Below, in pieces: positions 7,894-15,553 of a stretch of DNA of 35,403 nt. The notes under the pieces are model-generated. The model had not been told where the DNA came from. It did not search any database and was given only the letters and a program-made list of their open reading frames with translations. A program made the translations under genes and the position numbers. The stretch is taken from the NCBI GenBank assembly GCA_015059485.1, contig SVAH01000014.1, forward strand, positions 1 through 35,403, in the 5' to 3' direction. The stretch's first letter is position 1, and every line of letters begins with the position of its first letter. This stretch comes from Bacillota bacterium (lineage in GTDB: Bacteria > Bacillota_I > Bacilli_A > RF39 > UBA660).

Positions 7894-8429
7894 TGGAAAA
7901 CGAAAAATTATGGTATGTTGTTAATACATATAGTGGCCATGAAAGTAAAGTAAAAGAAAAATTAGATGCTAAAATAGAAACAATGGGAATGCAAGATAAC
8001 ATTTTCAGAGTTATTGTTCCAGAAACAACAGAAGTTGAAATGAAAAATGGACAAAAAAAAGAAAAAGTTAAAAAAATGTTTCCAGGATATATTTTAGTTG
8101 AAATGATTATGAGCGATGAAGCATGGTATATTGTTAGAAATACACCAGGAGTAACTGGTTTCATTGGATCAAGTGGTAAAGGTGCTAAACCAACACCACT
8201 TCCACCACAAGAAATAGATAGAGTACTTGCAACAATGGGAATGAGCAGAATTAACATTGAATCTGAAATAAATGTTGGAGATTCAGTTAAAATTGTTGAT
8301 GGTCCATTTAAGGGTATGGCTGGTAAAGTTGATTCAGTAGATTTAGAAAATAATAGATTAAATGTATTAATAGATCTATTCGGACAAGAAACACCAGTAG
8401 AAGTAGAAATATATCAAGTTAATAAATAA
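7893..8429 (+). CDS. nusG: Transcription termination/antitermination factor NusG
   Basis: The product is 178 aa from the ATG at 7893, which shares one base with the secE stop. The longer reading frame upstream lies inside secE and lacks homology. The NGN domain begins LWYVVNTYSGHE and includes KMFPGYILVEM and RNTPGVTGFIG. The C-terminal KOW domain begins VGDSVKIVDGPFKGMAG (about 130). NusG binds RNA polymerase and couples to ribosomes or Rho. Unusually, a terminator and T7SS substrate genes follow instead of rplK-rplA. Confidence 0.97.
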   Translation: MENEKLWYVVNTYSGHESKVKEKLDAKIETMGMQDNIFRVIVPETTEVEMKNGQKKEKVKKMFPGYILVEMIMSDEAWYIVRNTPGVTGFIGSSGKGAKPTPLPPQEIDRVLATMGMSRINIESEINVGDSVKIVDGPFKGMAGKVDSVDLENNRLNVLIDLFGQETPVEVEIYQVNK

Positions 8430-8430
8430 A

Positions 8431-8466
8431 AATAATCACTAGTTTTTATCTAGTGATTATTTTTTA
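8431..8466. terminator. Bidirectional terminator between nusG and the WXG operon
   Basis: A 12-bp perfect hairpin (AATAATCACTAG and its complement, loop TTTTTAT) is flanked by T residues on the plus side and an A run on the other. It can stop nusG rightward and the WXG genes leftward. Confidence 0.85.
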
Positions 8467-9162
8467 ATCGAAAAGTCCTCGTTTTTTTGGCGTCGTTGTT
8501 CCAAAAGGAGTGTTCTTTTGATAATCTGCTCCAGGAGTTCTCATAGAACCTGCTAATGGATTTTCATAACTTCCAGGAGTATAATCATTATGTCCATATG
8601 TTTTGCTACTAGCACTATTGTTATTACTATTACTATTACTAGTTCCAGGAGTATAGTCATTGTGCCCATATGATTTATTATTATTACTATTACTACCTGG
8701 AGTATAGTCGTTATGTCCATATGATTTATTATTGCTACTGCCAGCTGGATTTGTAGGCTGAGTTCCACCCACTCCACCAGTATTACCAGTTCCACTTCCT
8801 TGATTATTACTCATTGCAGCTCCTGCACCGGCTCCAATTCCTGCTCCAGCTCCAGCAACAGCAGTACTTCCAACAGTTGAATTTGATGCTCCACCTGTGA
8901 CACGTTCAGCATTTTTTATTAAATTATCAATTTTTGCTAATGTTTGCTCAAGTCTTTTTAAAAAGTTAACATTTGATGTTACTGAAGCATCGGCTTTTTT
9001 ATACCATTCATTTGCAGCATCTCCTCCATAGTATATTGATGCATTCATTTCTTCAATAGTTTTAACTAATTGATTACTTGTATTTGATATGTCTTTTGCG
9101 TATTTTGTAATATTTGTTTTAAGTTTTTTTATTTGACTTTTACTTAATTTATTCTTTGCCAT
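8464..9162 (-). CDS. WXG100-like T7SS substrate with YGHNDYTPG repeats
   Basis: The product is 232 aa. Residues 1-88 are the shared module (YYGG, W53-Y54, A57-D58, SVTSN; LKRLEQTLAKI identical to the 245-aa paralogue). An Ala/Gly-rich linker follows, then three YGHNDYTPG units (Tyr at 148, 165 and 189) separated by Asn/Ser runs, then a Pro/Thr-rich end finishing KKRGLFD. No enzymatic domain or Sec signal peptide is seen. It is the second gene of a minus-strand operon, 31 nt after the 93-aa paralogue, with an AAGGAAGG RBS. The repeats could be multiplied export signals (each fits YxxxD) or a structural surface motif; neither is shown. Confidence 0.8.
   Translation of the reverse strand: MAKNKLSKSQIKKLKTNITKYAKDISNTSNQLVKTIEEMNASIYYGGDAANEWYKKADASVTSNVNFLKRLEQTLAKIDNLIKNAERVTGGASNSTVGSTAVAGAGAGIGAGAGAAMSNNQGSGTGNTGGVGGTQPTNPAGSSNNKSYGHNDYTPGSNSNNNKSYGHNDYTPGTSNSNSNNNSASSKTYGHNDYTPGSYENPLAGSMRTPGADYQKNTPFGTTTPKKRGLFD
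8572..8733 (-). repeat. Coding repeat: three YGHNDYTPG units
   Basis: Three diverged copies of about 38 nt occur at roughly 8572-8609, 8643-8680 and 8695-8733. They are separated by AAT/AGT-type triplet runs that encode Asn and Ser. A fourth copy lies in the plus-strand paralogue at about 2318-2350. The repeat is a multiple of three, so copy-number change would keep the frame. Confidence 0.8.
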
Positions 9163-9193
9163 ATTATTCCTTCCTTATAATGCTTAAATTCTA

Positions 9194-9475
9194 TTAACCT
9201 TTACTAACATTAACCATTTTTTTGTATATATTTTGGTATTTTTTAATAACTTCCTCAAGTTTTTCAATGAAAGCCTTATTTGATGTAACTGATGCATCAG
9301 CAGCCGCATACCAATCATTTGCAGATTTACCACCAGCATATATGTTTTCTGCATTCATTTCTTCAATAGATTTAATTATTTTTACATTTTGTTCATTTAA
9401 TTCTTTTATTAGTTTTTGAGAAGTTCTAATGACTTGCAATAGCTGACTTTTCTTAGCACCACCATTTTTTGCCAT
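9194..9475 (-). CDS. Single-domain WXG100-like protein (EsxA-like)
   Basis: The product is 93 aa, the typical length of a free-standing WXG100 protein. It is predicted to be all-helical: a helix with LLQVIRTSQKLIKELNEQNVKIIKSIEEMN, a YAGG turn, W55-Y56 and A59-D60, SVTSN, then a second helix of alternating Leu/Ile and Lys/Glu. The W-Y pair replaces the classical W-x-G. It is the first gene of the minus-strand operon (RBS AAAGGAG) and the most likely structural or chaperone partner for the longer paralogues, by analogy with EsxA-type proteins. Confidence 0.82.
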   Translation of the reverse strand: MAKNGGAKKSQLLQVIRTSQKLIKELNEQNVKIIKSIEEMNAENIYAGGKSANDWYAAADASVTSNKAFIEKLEEVIKKYQNIYKKMVNVSKG

Positions 9476-9515
9476 AATATAGTATCTCCTTTCCTACTAT
9501 CTATATTCTAATTAA

Positions 9516-9544
9516 ATTCTATCAGTATTTAGTGTGATAATCAA
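9516..9544 (-). promoter_or_regulatory. Promoter of the minus-strand WXG operon
   Basis: Read on the minus strand: TTGATT (9544-9539), 17-bp spacer, TAGAAT (9521-9516), about 40 bp before the start of the 93-aa protein. Confidence 0.55.
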
Positions 9545-9558
9545 TAATTTTATATTTT

Positions 9559-9577
9559 AAGGAGATAGAATATGTAA
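9559..9577 (+). other. Orphan RBS-start leader copied from a WXG paralogue
   Basis: The 16 bases AAGGAGATAGAATATG are identical to the RBS and start of the 245-aa WXG protein (1855-1870). Here the ATG is followed directly by TAA. No homologous coding sequence continues. It looks like the scar of a deleted or recombined paralogue. Confidence 0.45.
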
Positions 9578-9613
9578 ATAATTGTAAAATAAAATTAAAA
9601 AAAATAATATTAA

Positions 9614-9642
9614 TTGATGATTTAATATTTTTTATGTATAAT
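9614..9642 (+). promoter_or_regulatory. Promoter of the 93-aa/AAA+/dehydrogenase operon
   Basis: TTGATG (9614-9619), 17-bp spacer, perfect TATAAT (9637-9642). It lies 29 bp before the start at 9671. Confidence 0.7.
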
Positions 9643-9670
9643 TTATATAGAATATATGGAGGATAAAAAT

Positions 9671-9952
9671 ATGAAATTGGAAGATACTGAATTAATAAAA
9701 TTTGAAGCTGAATTAAATGAAAAAACAAGAGAATTTGTAAAACATTCTATTGCACAAGCTTTACAGTATGGAATGCCAAGAGAATTAATATCAGATAAAG
9801 CTTTTTTAGCATATATGTATGGTATGGCATCTGTAGAAGTATCAAAAAGAGAAGTAAAAGATGAAGATTTAGAAGCTTTTGAAAATTTAAAAAGTATTTT
9901 AAGAGATTATCTTGATAATGAAGAAAAAAATTCTATTGGAAGTAGACAGTAA
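9671..9952 (+). CDS. Uncharacterised 93-aa helical protein
   Basis: The start is the ATG at 9671, with GGAGG 8 nt upstream; the in-frame ATG at 9656 lies within that RBS and is rejected. The protein is acidic (many Glu/Asp) and predicted mostly helical, with no membrane segment, Cys or signal peptide. A central hydrophobic helix pair (HSIAQALQYGMP, then AFLAYMYGMASVEVS) suggests a small globular or adaptor domain. It is the first gene of the operon with the AAA+ ATPase 21 nt downstream, so it may be that ATPase's partner. I do not recognise the family. Confidence 0.7.
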   Translation: MKLEDTELIKFEAELNEKTREFVKHSIAQALQYGMPRELISDKAFLAYMYGMASVEVSKREVKDEDLEAFENLKSILRDYLDNEEKNSIGSRQ

Positions 9953-9973
9953 ATTGAAATTAGGGTGATATAA

Positions 9974-10900
9974 ATGGAACAAGAAAAAGTAAGTATGCTT
10001 GAACGTTATGGAGAAAATTTAACTGAAAAAGAATATATAACTGATCCAGCTATAGCTAGGGATGATGAAATTAAACAATGTATTTTAACTTTGTTAACAC
10101 CAGAAAAAAGTGCTCTTTTAGTTGGTAAACCTGGTATAGGTAAAACTGCTATAGTAGAGGGGTTAGCTTATAGAATAAAAAATAATTTGGCGCCAGTTGC
10201 TTTGCAGGGATGGCAAATAGTTAAATTAAATATTACAAGTTTAACTGGTACGGTTACTAGTGAAGGTCAAAGTGAAAATAGAGTAGATTTACTTTTAAAA
10301 GAATTAGCAACTAAAACAAAATTGATACTATTTATTGATGAAACACATGTACTTATTACAAGAGGTGCTGAAAATGGACTTGATCTTGCAAATATGTTAA
10401 AGGCTGGTCTTGATAGAGGTACTATAAAAATGATTGGTGCAACAACTACTGAAGAATACGAACAATACATTTTACGTGATAGAGCATTCTTAAGACGTTT
10501 TCAAAAAATAGATGTGTTAGAAGCGGATCAGCCAACAGTTGTGAAAATACTTATGGGTTCCTTACCTAAATTAGAAAAACAAATAGGAGTTAAAGTAAAT
10601 TATACTGATTTTGTAAAAGAAAGATTTATGAAATTCATTGTTGAAATGACAGATGAATATAAAAGAGTATATGAAGTTGCGGCAAGATATCCTGATATAT
10701 GTTTAACTATTGTTGCTAATGCTTTAACTTATGCATTATATGAAAATTCTAGTGAAGTAAAATGTAAGCATTTTTATAAAGCTATTTGCAATGCTAGAAA
10801 TATTTATGAAGATGCCAAAATAAAGGAAATTGCTAGATTTAAAGAAGAATTTAAAGATTTAATTACTGAAGAAAATGTAAATTTAGATGAAGTAGAATAG
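9974..10900 (+). CDS. Stand-alone ClpB-D1-like AAA+ ATPase
   Basis: The product is 308 aa and contains one AAA+ module of the ClpA/ClpB/ClpC first-domain type plus a helical C-terminal part. It has Walker A GKPGIGKT (51-58), Walker B LILFIDE (D122-E123), a sensor-1 block [13 protein letters not shown], and the arginine-finger region [13 protein letters not shown]. There is no Clp N-domain, no second AAA+ module and no ClpP-docking loop. The KYRG pore loop that threads substrate in ClpB/ClpC is replaced by a TVTSEGQ stretch, so it is probably a remodelling or switch ATPase rather than an unfoldase. Position near the T7SS cluster recalls mycobacterial EccA (AAA+ partner of ESX secretion). That is an analogy, not homology evidence; EccA has TPR repeats that are absent here. 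Confidence 0.85.
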   Translation: MEQEKVSMLERYGENLTEKEYITDPAIARDDEIKQCILTLLTPEKSALLVGKPGIGKTAIVEGLAYRIKNNLAPVALQGWQIVKLNITSLTGTVTSEGQSENRVDLLLKELATKTKLILFIDETHVLITRGAENGLDLANMLKAGLDRGTIKMIGATTTEEYEQYILRDRAFLRRFQKIDVLEADQPTVVKILMGSLPKLEKQIGVKVNYTDFVKERFMKFIVEMTDEYKRVYEVAARYPDICLTIVANALTYALYENSSEVKCKHFYKAICNARNIYEDAKIKEIARFKEEFKDLITEENVNLDEVE

Positions 10901-10914
10901 AAAGAGGGATATAA

Positions 10915-11988
10915 ATGGAAAAAATAAGAGTTGCTCAAATTGGCTGTGGAAAAATGAGTAAATATATTATGAAATATGTTTATGAAACAGGTTGTGATAT
11001 AGTAGGTGCTTTTGATATTAATGAAGATTTAATTGGGAAAGATATTGGAACAGTTATTGAATGTGAAGATAAAAATATAATTATTGATGATTTTAAAAAT
11101 TTAGATGAAAAACTAAGTGATTTAAAGCCAGATGTTGCTATTGTAACAACAATGAGTTTAATAAGTGATGTACATGAAGTACTTAGAATATGTGCAAAAA
11201 ATGGAGTAAATGCTATAACTACTTGTGAGGAAGCATTCTTTCCAAGCAACTCAAATCCAAAAATATTCAAAGAATTAGATGTTCTTGCAAAAGCTAATAA
11301 TTGTACAATTACAGGCTGTGGATATCAAGATATTTTTTGGGGAAATATGATTACAGCAATTGCAGCATCAACTCACAATATAAAAAAAATTAAAGGATCA
11401 TCTTCATATAATGTTGAAGATTATGGAATAGCACTTGCAAACGCACATGGTGCGGGACTATCTTTAGAAGATTTTGAAAAAGAAATAGCATCTGCAGATA
11501 AAATTTCTGATGTTGATAGAGAAAAATTAATCGAAGATGGTAAGTTTTTACCAAGTTATATGTGGAATGTAGTAGGTTGGCTTGCTGATAAGTTAGAATT
11601 ACATATAACTTCTATGAAACAAGAATGTGTACCTCAAACATATGATAAAGATCTTCATTCAAAAACACTTAATATGGATATTAAAGCAGGGAATGCAACA
11701 GGAATGAGTGCCGTTGTAACTGCAACAACTGAAGAAGAAATTGAAATAGAAGCAGAATGTATCGGAAAAGTGTATTCACCTGAAGAATTTGATAAAAATG
11801 AGTGGACAATATTTGGTGAACCTGACACAACAGTGGTTGTAAATAAACCTTGTACTGTTGAGCTTACTTGTGCAGACATAGTAAATAGAATTCCACATTT
11901 AATTAATAGTGAAGCTGGATTTGTATCAACAAGTAAAATGGGTGAACCTAAATATCCTGTAAAATCATTAAATGAATATATAAAATAA
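10915..11988 (+). CDS. 2,4-diaminopentanoate dehydrogenase-like oxidoreductase
   Basis: The product is 357 aa. An N-terminal Rossmann fold begins VAQIGCGKMSKYI (GxGxMS-type nucleotide loop, about 6-18), followed by a DapB-like catalytic half with TTCEEAFFPS, GCGYQDIFWGNMI and NAHGAGLSLEDFE. Length and motifs fit the 2,4-diaminopentanoate dehydrogenase (Ord) family, which uses NAD(P)+ to deaminate 2,4-diaminopentanoate in ornithine fermentation. None of the other ornithine pathway genes is in the window, so the actual substrate may be another diamino or imino acid. It is the last gene of the operon, 14 nt after the AAA+ gene. The link to secretion is unexplained and may only be shared transcription. 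Confidence 0.75.
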   Translation: MEKIRVAQIGCGKMSKYIMKYVYETGCDIVGAFDINEDLIGKDIGTVIECEDKNIIIDDFKNLDEKLSDLKPDVAIVTTMSLISDVHEVLRICAKNGVNAITTCEEAFFPSNSNPKIFKELDVLAKANNCTITGCGYQDIFWGNMITAIAASTHNIKKIKGSSSYNVEDYGIALANAHGAGLSLEDFEKEIASADKISDVDREKLIEDGKFLPSYMWNVVGWLADKLELHITSMKQECVPQTYDKDLHSKTLNMDIKAGNATGMSAVVTATTEEEIEIEAECIGKVYSPEEFDKNEWTIFGEPDTTVVVNKPCTVELTCADIVNRIPHLINSEAGFVSTSKMGEPKYPVKSLNEYIK

Positions 11989-11990
11989 GA

Positions 11991-12014
11991 ATTGGATAAA
12001 AATCCAATTTTTTT
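11991..12014 (+). terminator. Terminator of the AAA+/dehydrogenase operon
   Basis: ATTGGAT pairs with ATCCAAT around an A-rich loop and is followed by seven T residues, directly after the dehydrogenase stop codon. Confidence 0.8.
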
Positions 12015-12116
12015 GATTTTTTATAGATTTAACATTTATAATATTAATCACATAACAGATTTTAAAATTCTGTATACAAAACTTAATAATCTGTAGTACT
12101 TTTAAAACAAATATTT

Positions 12117-12144
12117 AAAATTGGTGTTTTGACACCAATTTTTT
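12117..12144 (+). terminator. Hairpin terminator just upstream of the Rpn gene
   Basis: A 9-bp stem (AAATTGGTG/CACCAATTT) is followed by T residues. It lies only 36 bp before the Rpn start and about 110 bp after another terminator. It may be an attenuator in the Rpn leader or the end of a lost gene. Nothing else is evident in 12015-12116. Confidence 0.6.
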
Positions 12145-12179
12145 CATGTGTTAATGTGCATCTAGAGAGGAGAAAAAAT

Positions 12180-13121
12180 ATGGTAAATATTAGAAATTAT
12201 AATCCAACTGGATTATATAATTATCCAGTTAGTAAGAAAAATGTAATAGAAATAAGAAAGTTAAAGGAAGGAGAAAAAGCATCAATTGTTTCTAATACAA
12301 TGTTTAAAACAATGTTTCAAAATAAAGATAGAATAAAATATTCTGCAAAATTGTTATCATATATTATAGATATAAGTTATGAAGAATTAGTTAAAAGTAT
12401 AAGACTATATAAAAATGATGTAGATAAAGAATATAATAGTGATAAAACACAGACATGTGATTATGTAGCAAAAATAAATGGAAGTTATGTAAATATTGAA
12501 GTAAATAATAATTCTAGTATAGAGACAATGGAAAGAAATATACAGTATTTAAATACAATGTATGCAAGAAATATAGAGGAAGGGAGTAAATATGAATATC
12601 AACAAGTAATTCAAATAAATTTAAATAATTTTTCATTTAGAGGAAAAGAAAAAGAGATGGAGATATATGGAATAAAAAATGAAGAAGGAGAAGTATTAAC
12701 TAAAAATATAACATACATCCAAATATATATACCAAAAATAAGAGAAAAATGGTACAATTATGGTACAAATAAGTTAAATGAATTTGAAAGGTGTATCTTA
12801 GCATTAGCAGAACCAAATATAGAGCTAGCTAAAGAGATAATAATTGGTGATGAAATAATGGAAAAATATGTAGATGAATCAGTAGATGTATGTAAGGAAA
12901 AGAATTTTGGAGAGTCATATGATAAAGAATGGGCACTAAAAGACGAATATATTAGAGAAGGAATAGAACAAGGCCATAATGAGGCAACTATTGAAATTGC
13001 AAAAAGTTTATTAAAAAATGGTATGAGTGTAGAAGATGTTTCAAAAAATACTAAACTATCACTTGATGAAATAGAAAAAATAAAAGAAGAAATGTTAAAT
13101 TTAAAAGATGATATTAATTAA
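12180..13121 (+). CDS. Rpn/PDDEXK_2-family nuclease (transposase-related)
   Basis: The product is 313 aa from the ATG at 12180 (RBS AGAGGAG). The longer frame from 12129 would run through a terminator stem and is rejected. The N-terminal half has the Rpn pattern MFKTMFQNKDR, then helix AKLLSYIIDI, then a PD-(D/E)XK core CDYVAKINGSYVNIEVNNN, in which the ExQ/ExK triad reads E-V-N. The C-terminus is the usual linker plus a helix-turn-helix-like LLKNGMSVEDVSKNTKLSLDEI segment found in this family. Rpn proteins promote recA-independent recombination and are often scattered singletons, consistent with its isolated position between two terminators. No terminal inverted repeats or IS partner is seen. 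Confidence 0.85.
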   Translation: MVNIRNYNPTGLYNYPVSKKNVIEIRKLKEGEKASIVSNTMFKTMFQNKDRIKYSAKLLSYIIDISYEELVKSIRLYKNDVDKEYNSDKTQTCDYVAKINGSYVNIEVNNNSSIETMERNIQYLNTMYARNIEEGSKYEYQQVIQINLNNFSFRGKEKEMEIYGIKNEEGEVLTKNITYIQIYIPKIREKWYNYGTNKLNEFERCILALAEPNIELAKEIIIGDEIMEKYVDESVDVCKEKNFGESYDKEWALKDEYIREGIEQGHNEATIEIAKSLLKNGMSVEDVSKNTKLSLDEIEKIKEEMLNLKDDIN

Positions 13122-13156
13122 AAAGGAAATTAGATGAGAGTCTAATTTCCTTTTTA
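13122..13156 (+). terminator. Terminator of the Rpn gene
   Basis: A 13-bp perfect stem (AAAGGAAATTAGA and its complement, loop TGAGAG) begins just after the stop and ends in T residues. Confidence 0.85.
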
Positions 13157-13213
13157 TTCTATTAAATTATTAGATTTTATGTTATGATTAAAACAATGAA
13201 AAGGAAGATATTT

Positions 13214-13786
13214 ATGGGTAAAAATAGTGCAATGTTAAAAGTATTTTTTAGTGTAATGAAAGGTGATAAACAATCTATAGATTTAGTAATTCCTAAAAAA
13301 TATGTAAAAAGTATTAAGGATATAGATTATAATTTATTAAAAAAAAATAACATGAAAAATTTAATATTTGATATAGATAATACTATAATGCCAGTAAATG
13401 ATATAAATGTTACAAAAGAATTACTAGAATTTATGAATAGTTTAAAAAGAGATTTTAATATTTGTATATTATCTAATAATAATGAAAATAGGGTTAATCC
13501 AGTAAAAGAAAAATTAAATGTACTCGGGTTTGCAAATGCAAAAAAACCAAGCAGATATGCATATGAAAAAGCATTAGAATTATTACATTCTAATGCAAAT
13601 AATACAGTAATGATAGGAGATCAAATGTTATCAGATATAGTGTTTGCTAATAAATATAATTTATATTCTATTCTAGTCGAACCATATAAAAATAAATATG
13701 ATATAAAAACAGGGTTTAGTAGAGTATTACAGAATATTATGATGAAAAAGTTGAAGAAAAAAATAAAAAGATATAATTATTACTAG
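13214..13786 (+). CDS. YqeG-family HAD phosphatase
   Basis: The product is 190 aa from the ATG at 13214, which has AAAGGAAG upstream; the ATG at 13184 lacks an RBS. HAD motifs are in order: motif I FDIDNT (nucleophile D53, D55), motif II ILSNNNE, and motif III/IV KKPSRYAYEKAL with MIGDQMLSDI. This is the YqeG (HAD-IIIA) pattern at near-normal length (about 170-190 aa). The physiological substrate in Bacilli is not settled. It overlaps the whiA RBS (stop TAG inside TAGGAGG), so the two are translationally coupled. The C-terminus is very Lys-rich. Confidence 0.9.
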   Translation: MGKNSAMLKVFFSVMKGDKQSIDLVIPKKYVKSIKDIDYNLLKKNNMKNLIFDIDNTIMPVNDINVTKELLEFMNSLKRDFNICILSNNNENRVNPVKEKLNVLGFANAKKPSRYAYEKALELLHSNANNTVMIGDQMLSDIVFANKYNLYSILVEPYKNKYDIKTGFSRVLQNIMMKKLKKKIKRYNYY

Positions 13787-13795
13787 GAGGTAGTT

Positions 13796-14698
13796 ATGAC
13801 ATTTTCAGCAAGATTGAAAGAAGAAATATCAAATACTTTGGTTAATCCATTAGAGATGAGAACTGAAATATGTGCACTTCTTAGATTTGATGGAAGAATA
13901 GATAATAATAAATTGATTTTAACGTTTGAAAATGCTTCAATTGCAAGAAGAGTTTATAAAGAGATTAAAGAAATCTTTAATGTTAATATAAAAATAATAG
14001 TTCGTAATCAAAAAAGGTTTAGAATTAAGCAAATATACATACTTGAGATAAGTGAAAAAATAAATATAATAAAAAAATCTTTAAATATTAAAGAGGATTA
14101 TTTAGAAACAAAAGAAGATAAAATATCATATTTAAGAGGTGCTTTCTTAGCAGTAGGATCAATATCTGATCCTAAAACTAGTGGCTATCATTTAGAGTTT
14201 GTATTTCATAAGCAAATTGATGCTAAAATGATTAATAAGATATTAAAAGATTTTAAGTTTGATTCGAAGATTCTTAAACGTAATAGTAGATATATGGTTT
14301 ATATGAAAAGTGCAGAAGAAATAAGTGACTTCATTAAGCTATTTGAAGCTATTAACAGCTTATTCTATTTTGAAGATATAAGAATATATAGAGATCATAA
14401 AAATATGGTTAATAGACTTAATAATTGTGAAATAGCTAATCAAGAAAAAAGTTTGACAACAGGAATGAAACAAGTTGAGTCAATAAATTATTTAAAAGAT
14501 AATGATTTATTTGATTTATTAGATGAAAAGGCTAAAACAGTATGTGAGTATCGTTTAAAATATCCAGAATCTTCATACTTAGAACTTGCAGAAATTATAT
14601 CATTAGAAACTGATTATAAAATAGGTAAATCTGGAATAAATCATAATTTTATAAAAATAAAAGAATTAGTTGAAAAAAGTAAAAACATGGTTAAATGA
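13796..14698 (+). CDS. whiA: WhiA DNA-binding regulator
   Basis: The product is 300 aa, typical for WhiA. It begins with the conserved [12 protein letters not shown], has the LAGLIDADG-endonuclease-like N-terminal fold ([16 protein letters not shown] block), and a C-terminal helix-turn-helix ([22 protein letters not shown]). WhiA is a Gram-positive transcription and cell-division/chromosome-segregation factor. The yvcJ-yvcK genes that usually precede it are absent; yqeG stands there instead. Its last 8 bases overlap the end of convergent clpP, leaving no room for a separate terminator. Confidence 0.95.
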   Translation: MTFSARLKEEISNTLVNPLEMRTEICALLRFDGRIDNNKLILTFENASIARRVYKEIKEIFNVNIKIIVRNQKRFRIKQIYILEISEKINIIKKSLNIKEDYLETKEDKISYLRGAFLAVGSISDPKTSGYHLEFVFHKQIDAKMINKILKDFKFDSKILKRNSRYMVYMKSAEEISDFIKLFEAINSLFYFEDIRIYRDHKNMVNRLNNCEIANQEKSLTTGMKQVESINYLKDNDLFDLLDEKAKTVCEYRLKYPESSYLELAEIISLETDYKIGKSGINHNFIKIKELVEKSKNMVK

Positions 14699-15260
14699 TT
14701 TTATCAATTAAACCATATTTTTTTGCATCATTTGCGTCCATATAATTATCTCTTTCAGTATCTTTTTCAATTTTTTTAATGCTTTGTCCAGTTTTATCAG
14801 CTAATATTTTATTTAATTTTTTCCTGATGGATATAATCCTGTCACAAGCAATTTTCATTTCTGTAGCTTGACCTTGTACACCTCCAAGAGGTTGATGAAT
14901 CATTATATCACTATTAGGTAGTGCAAATCTTTTACCTTTTGTTCCACATGAAAGTAAGAAAGCAGCCATTGATGCAGCAATACCTACTACAATAGTTCTA
15001 ACATCACTTTTTATATAATTCATTGTGTCATAAATTGCCATTCCAGATGTAACACTACCACCTGGTGAATTAATATATATAGAAATATCATCATTTCCAA
15101 GTGAATCTAAATACAGTAATTCTGAAATAACTATATTAGCAGTTGAATCATTAATTTCACCAGTAATAAATATAATTCTATCTTTTAATAGTCTTGAATA
15201 TAAATCATATGCATATTCTTTATCATAAGTTTTTTCTAAAACTGTTGGAATAATATTCAT
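14691..15260 (-). CDS. clpP: ATP-dependent Clp protease proteolytic subunit ClpP
   Basis: The product is 189 aa from the ATG at 15260 (AGGTGA 5 nt upstream). The in-frame GTG at 15269 is inside that RBS. With this start the catalytic triad falls at Ser97 (GIAASMAA), His122 (MIHQPLGG) and Asp171 (TERDNYM), matching mature E. coli ClpP numbering. It forms the tetradecameric protease fed by ClpC (encoded at 32246) or ClpX. It is monocistronic, with a TATAAT-like -10 at 15280-15275 and no clear -35. No CtsR-type repeat was found upstream. Confidence 0.97.
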   Translation of the reverse strand: MNIIPTVLEKTYDKEYAYDLYSRLLKDRIIFITGEINDSTANIVISELLYLDSLGNDDISIYINSPGGSVTSGMAIYDTMNYIKSDVRTIVVGIAASMAAFLLSCGTKGKRFALPNSDIMIHQPLGGVQGQATEMKIACDRIISIRKKLNKILADKTGQSIKKIEKDTERDNYMDANDAKKYGLIDKII

Positions 15261-15364
15261 TCTAATCACCTAGTATTATAATAGTATTATTATTTATTTT
15301 TTATTCAATATTTTATCGACAAAATATTTATATTATATATGTTATCTTAAAATTGGTGATAATA

Positions 15365-15547
15365 ATGAAAGTTAAAATATTTGATGAAGAGTGTGAAAAA
15401 GATTTAGAAGAAAGTATTAATGATTTTATTAGTGAGATAAATTGTGATATAATAGATATCAAGTATGAGGTGGCTATTGCAACATGTGGAGAAGAACAAT
15501 TATACTGTTTTTCAGCAATGATTGTATACACCGTTAAAAGTGAGTGA
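15365..15547 (+). CDS. Cse60-like small sporulation-family protein
   Basis: The product is 60 aa from the ATG at 15365 (RBS GGTGAT); the in-frame TTG at 15353 is not needed. It begins VKIFDEECEKDLEESINDF and ends with the hallmark CGEEQLYCFSAMIVY, the pattern of Bacillus Cse60 (a sigma-E-expressed protein of unknown biochemical role, also widespread in other Firmicutes). MurJ starts 6 nt downstream, so it is co-transcribed with lipid II export. No sigma-E-like promoter was confidently seen. Confidence 0.8.
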   Translation: MKVKIFDEECEKDLEESINDFISEINCDIIDIKYEVAIATCGEEQLYCFSAMIVYTVKSE

Positions 15548-15553
15548 TATTAG

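Noticed and set aside
8572..8733. Regular repeats resembling a small CRISPR array
   Set aside because: The repeats are diverged, in frame with a coding sequence, and the spacers are Asn/Ser triplet runs; no cas genes are present.
12129..12179. N-terminal extension of the Rpn protein
   Set aside because: It would translate through a terminator stem, and a good RBS precedes the ATG at 12180.
12180..13121. Active insertion sequence around the Rpn gene
   Set aside because: No terminal inverted repeats or target-site duplication could be seen at either side.
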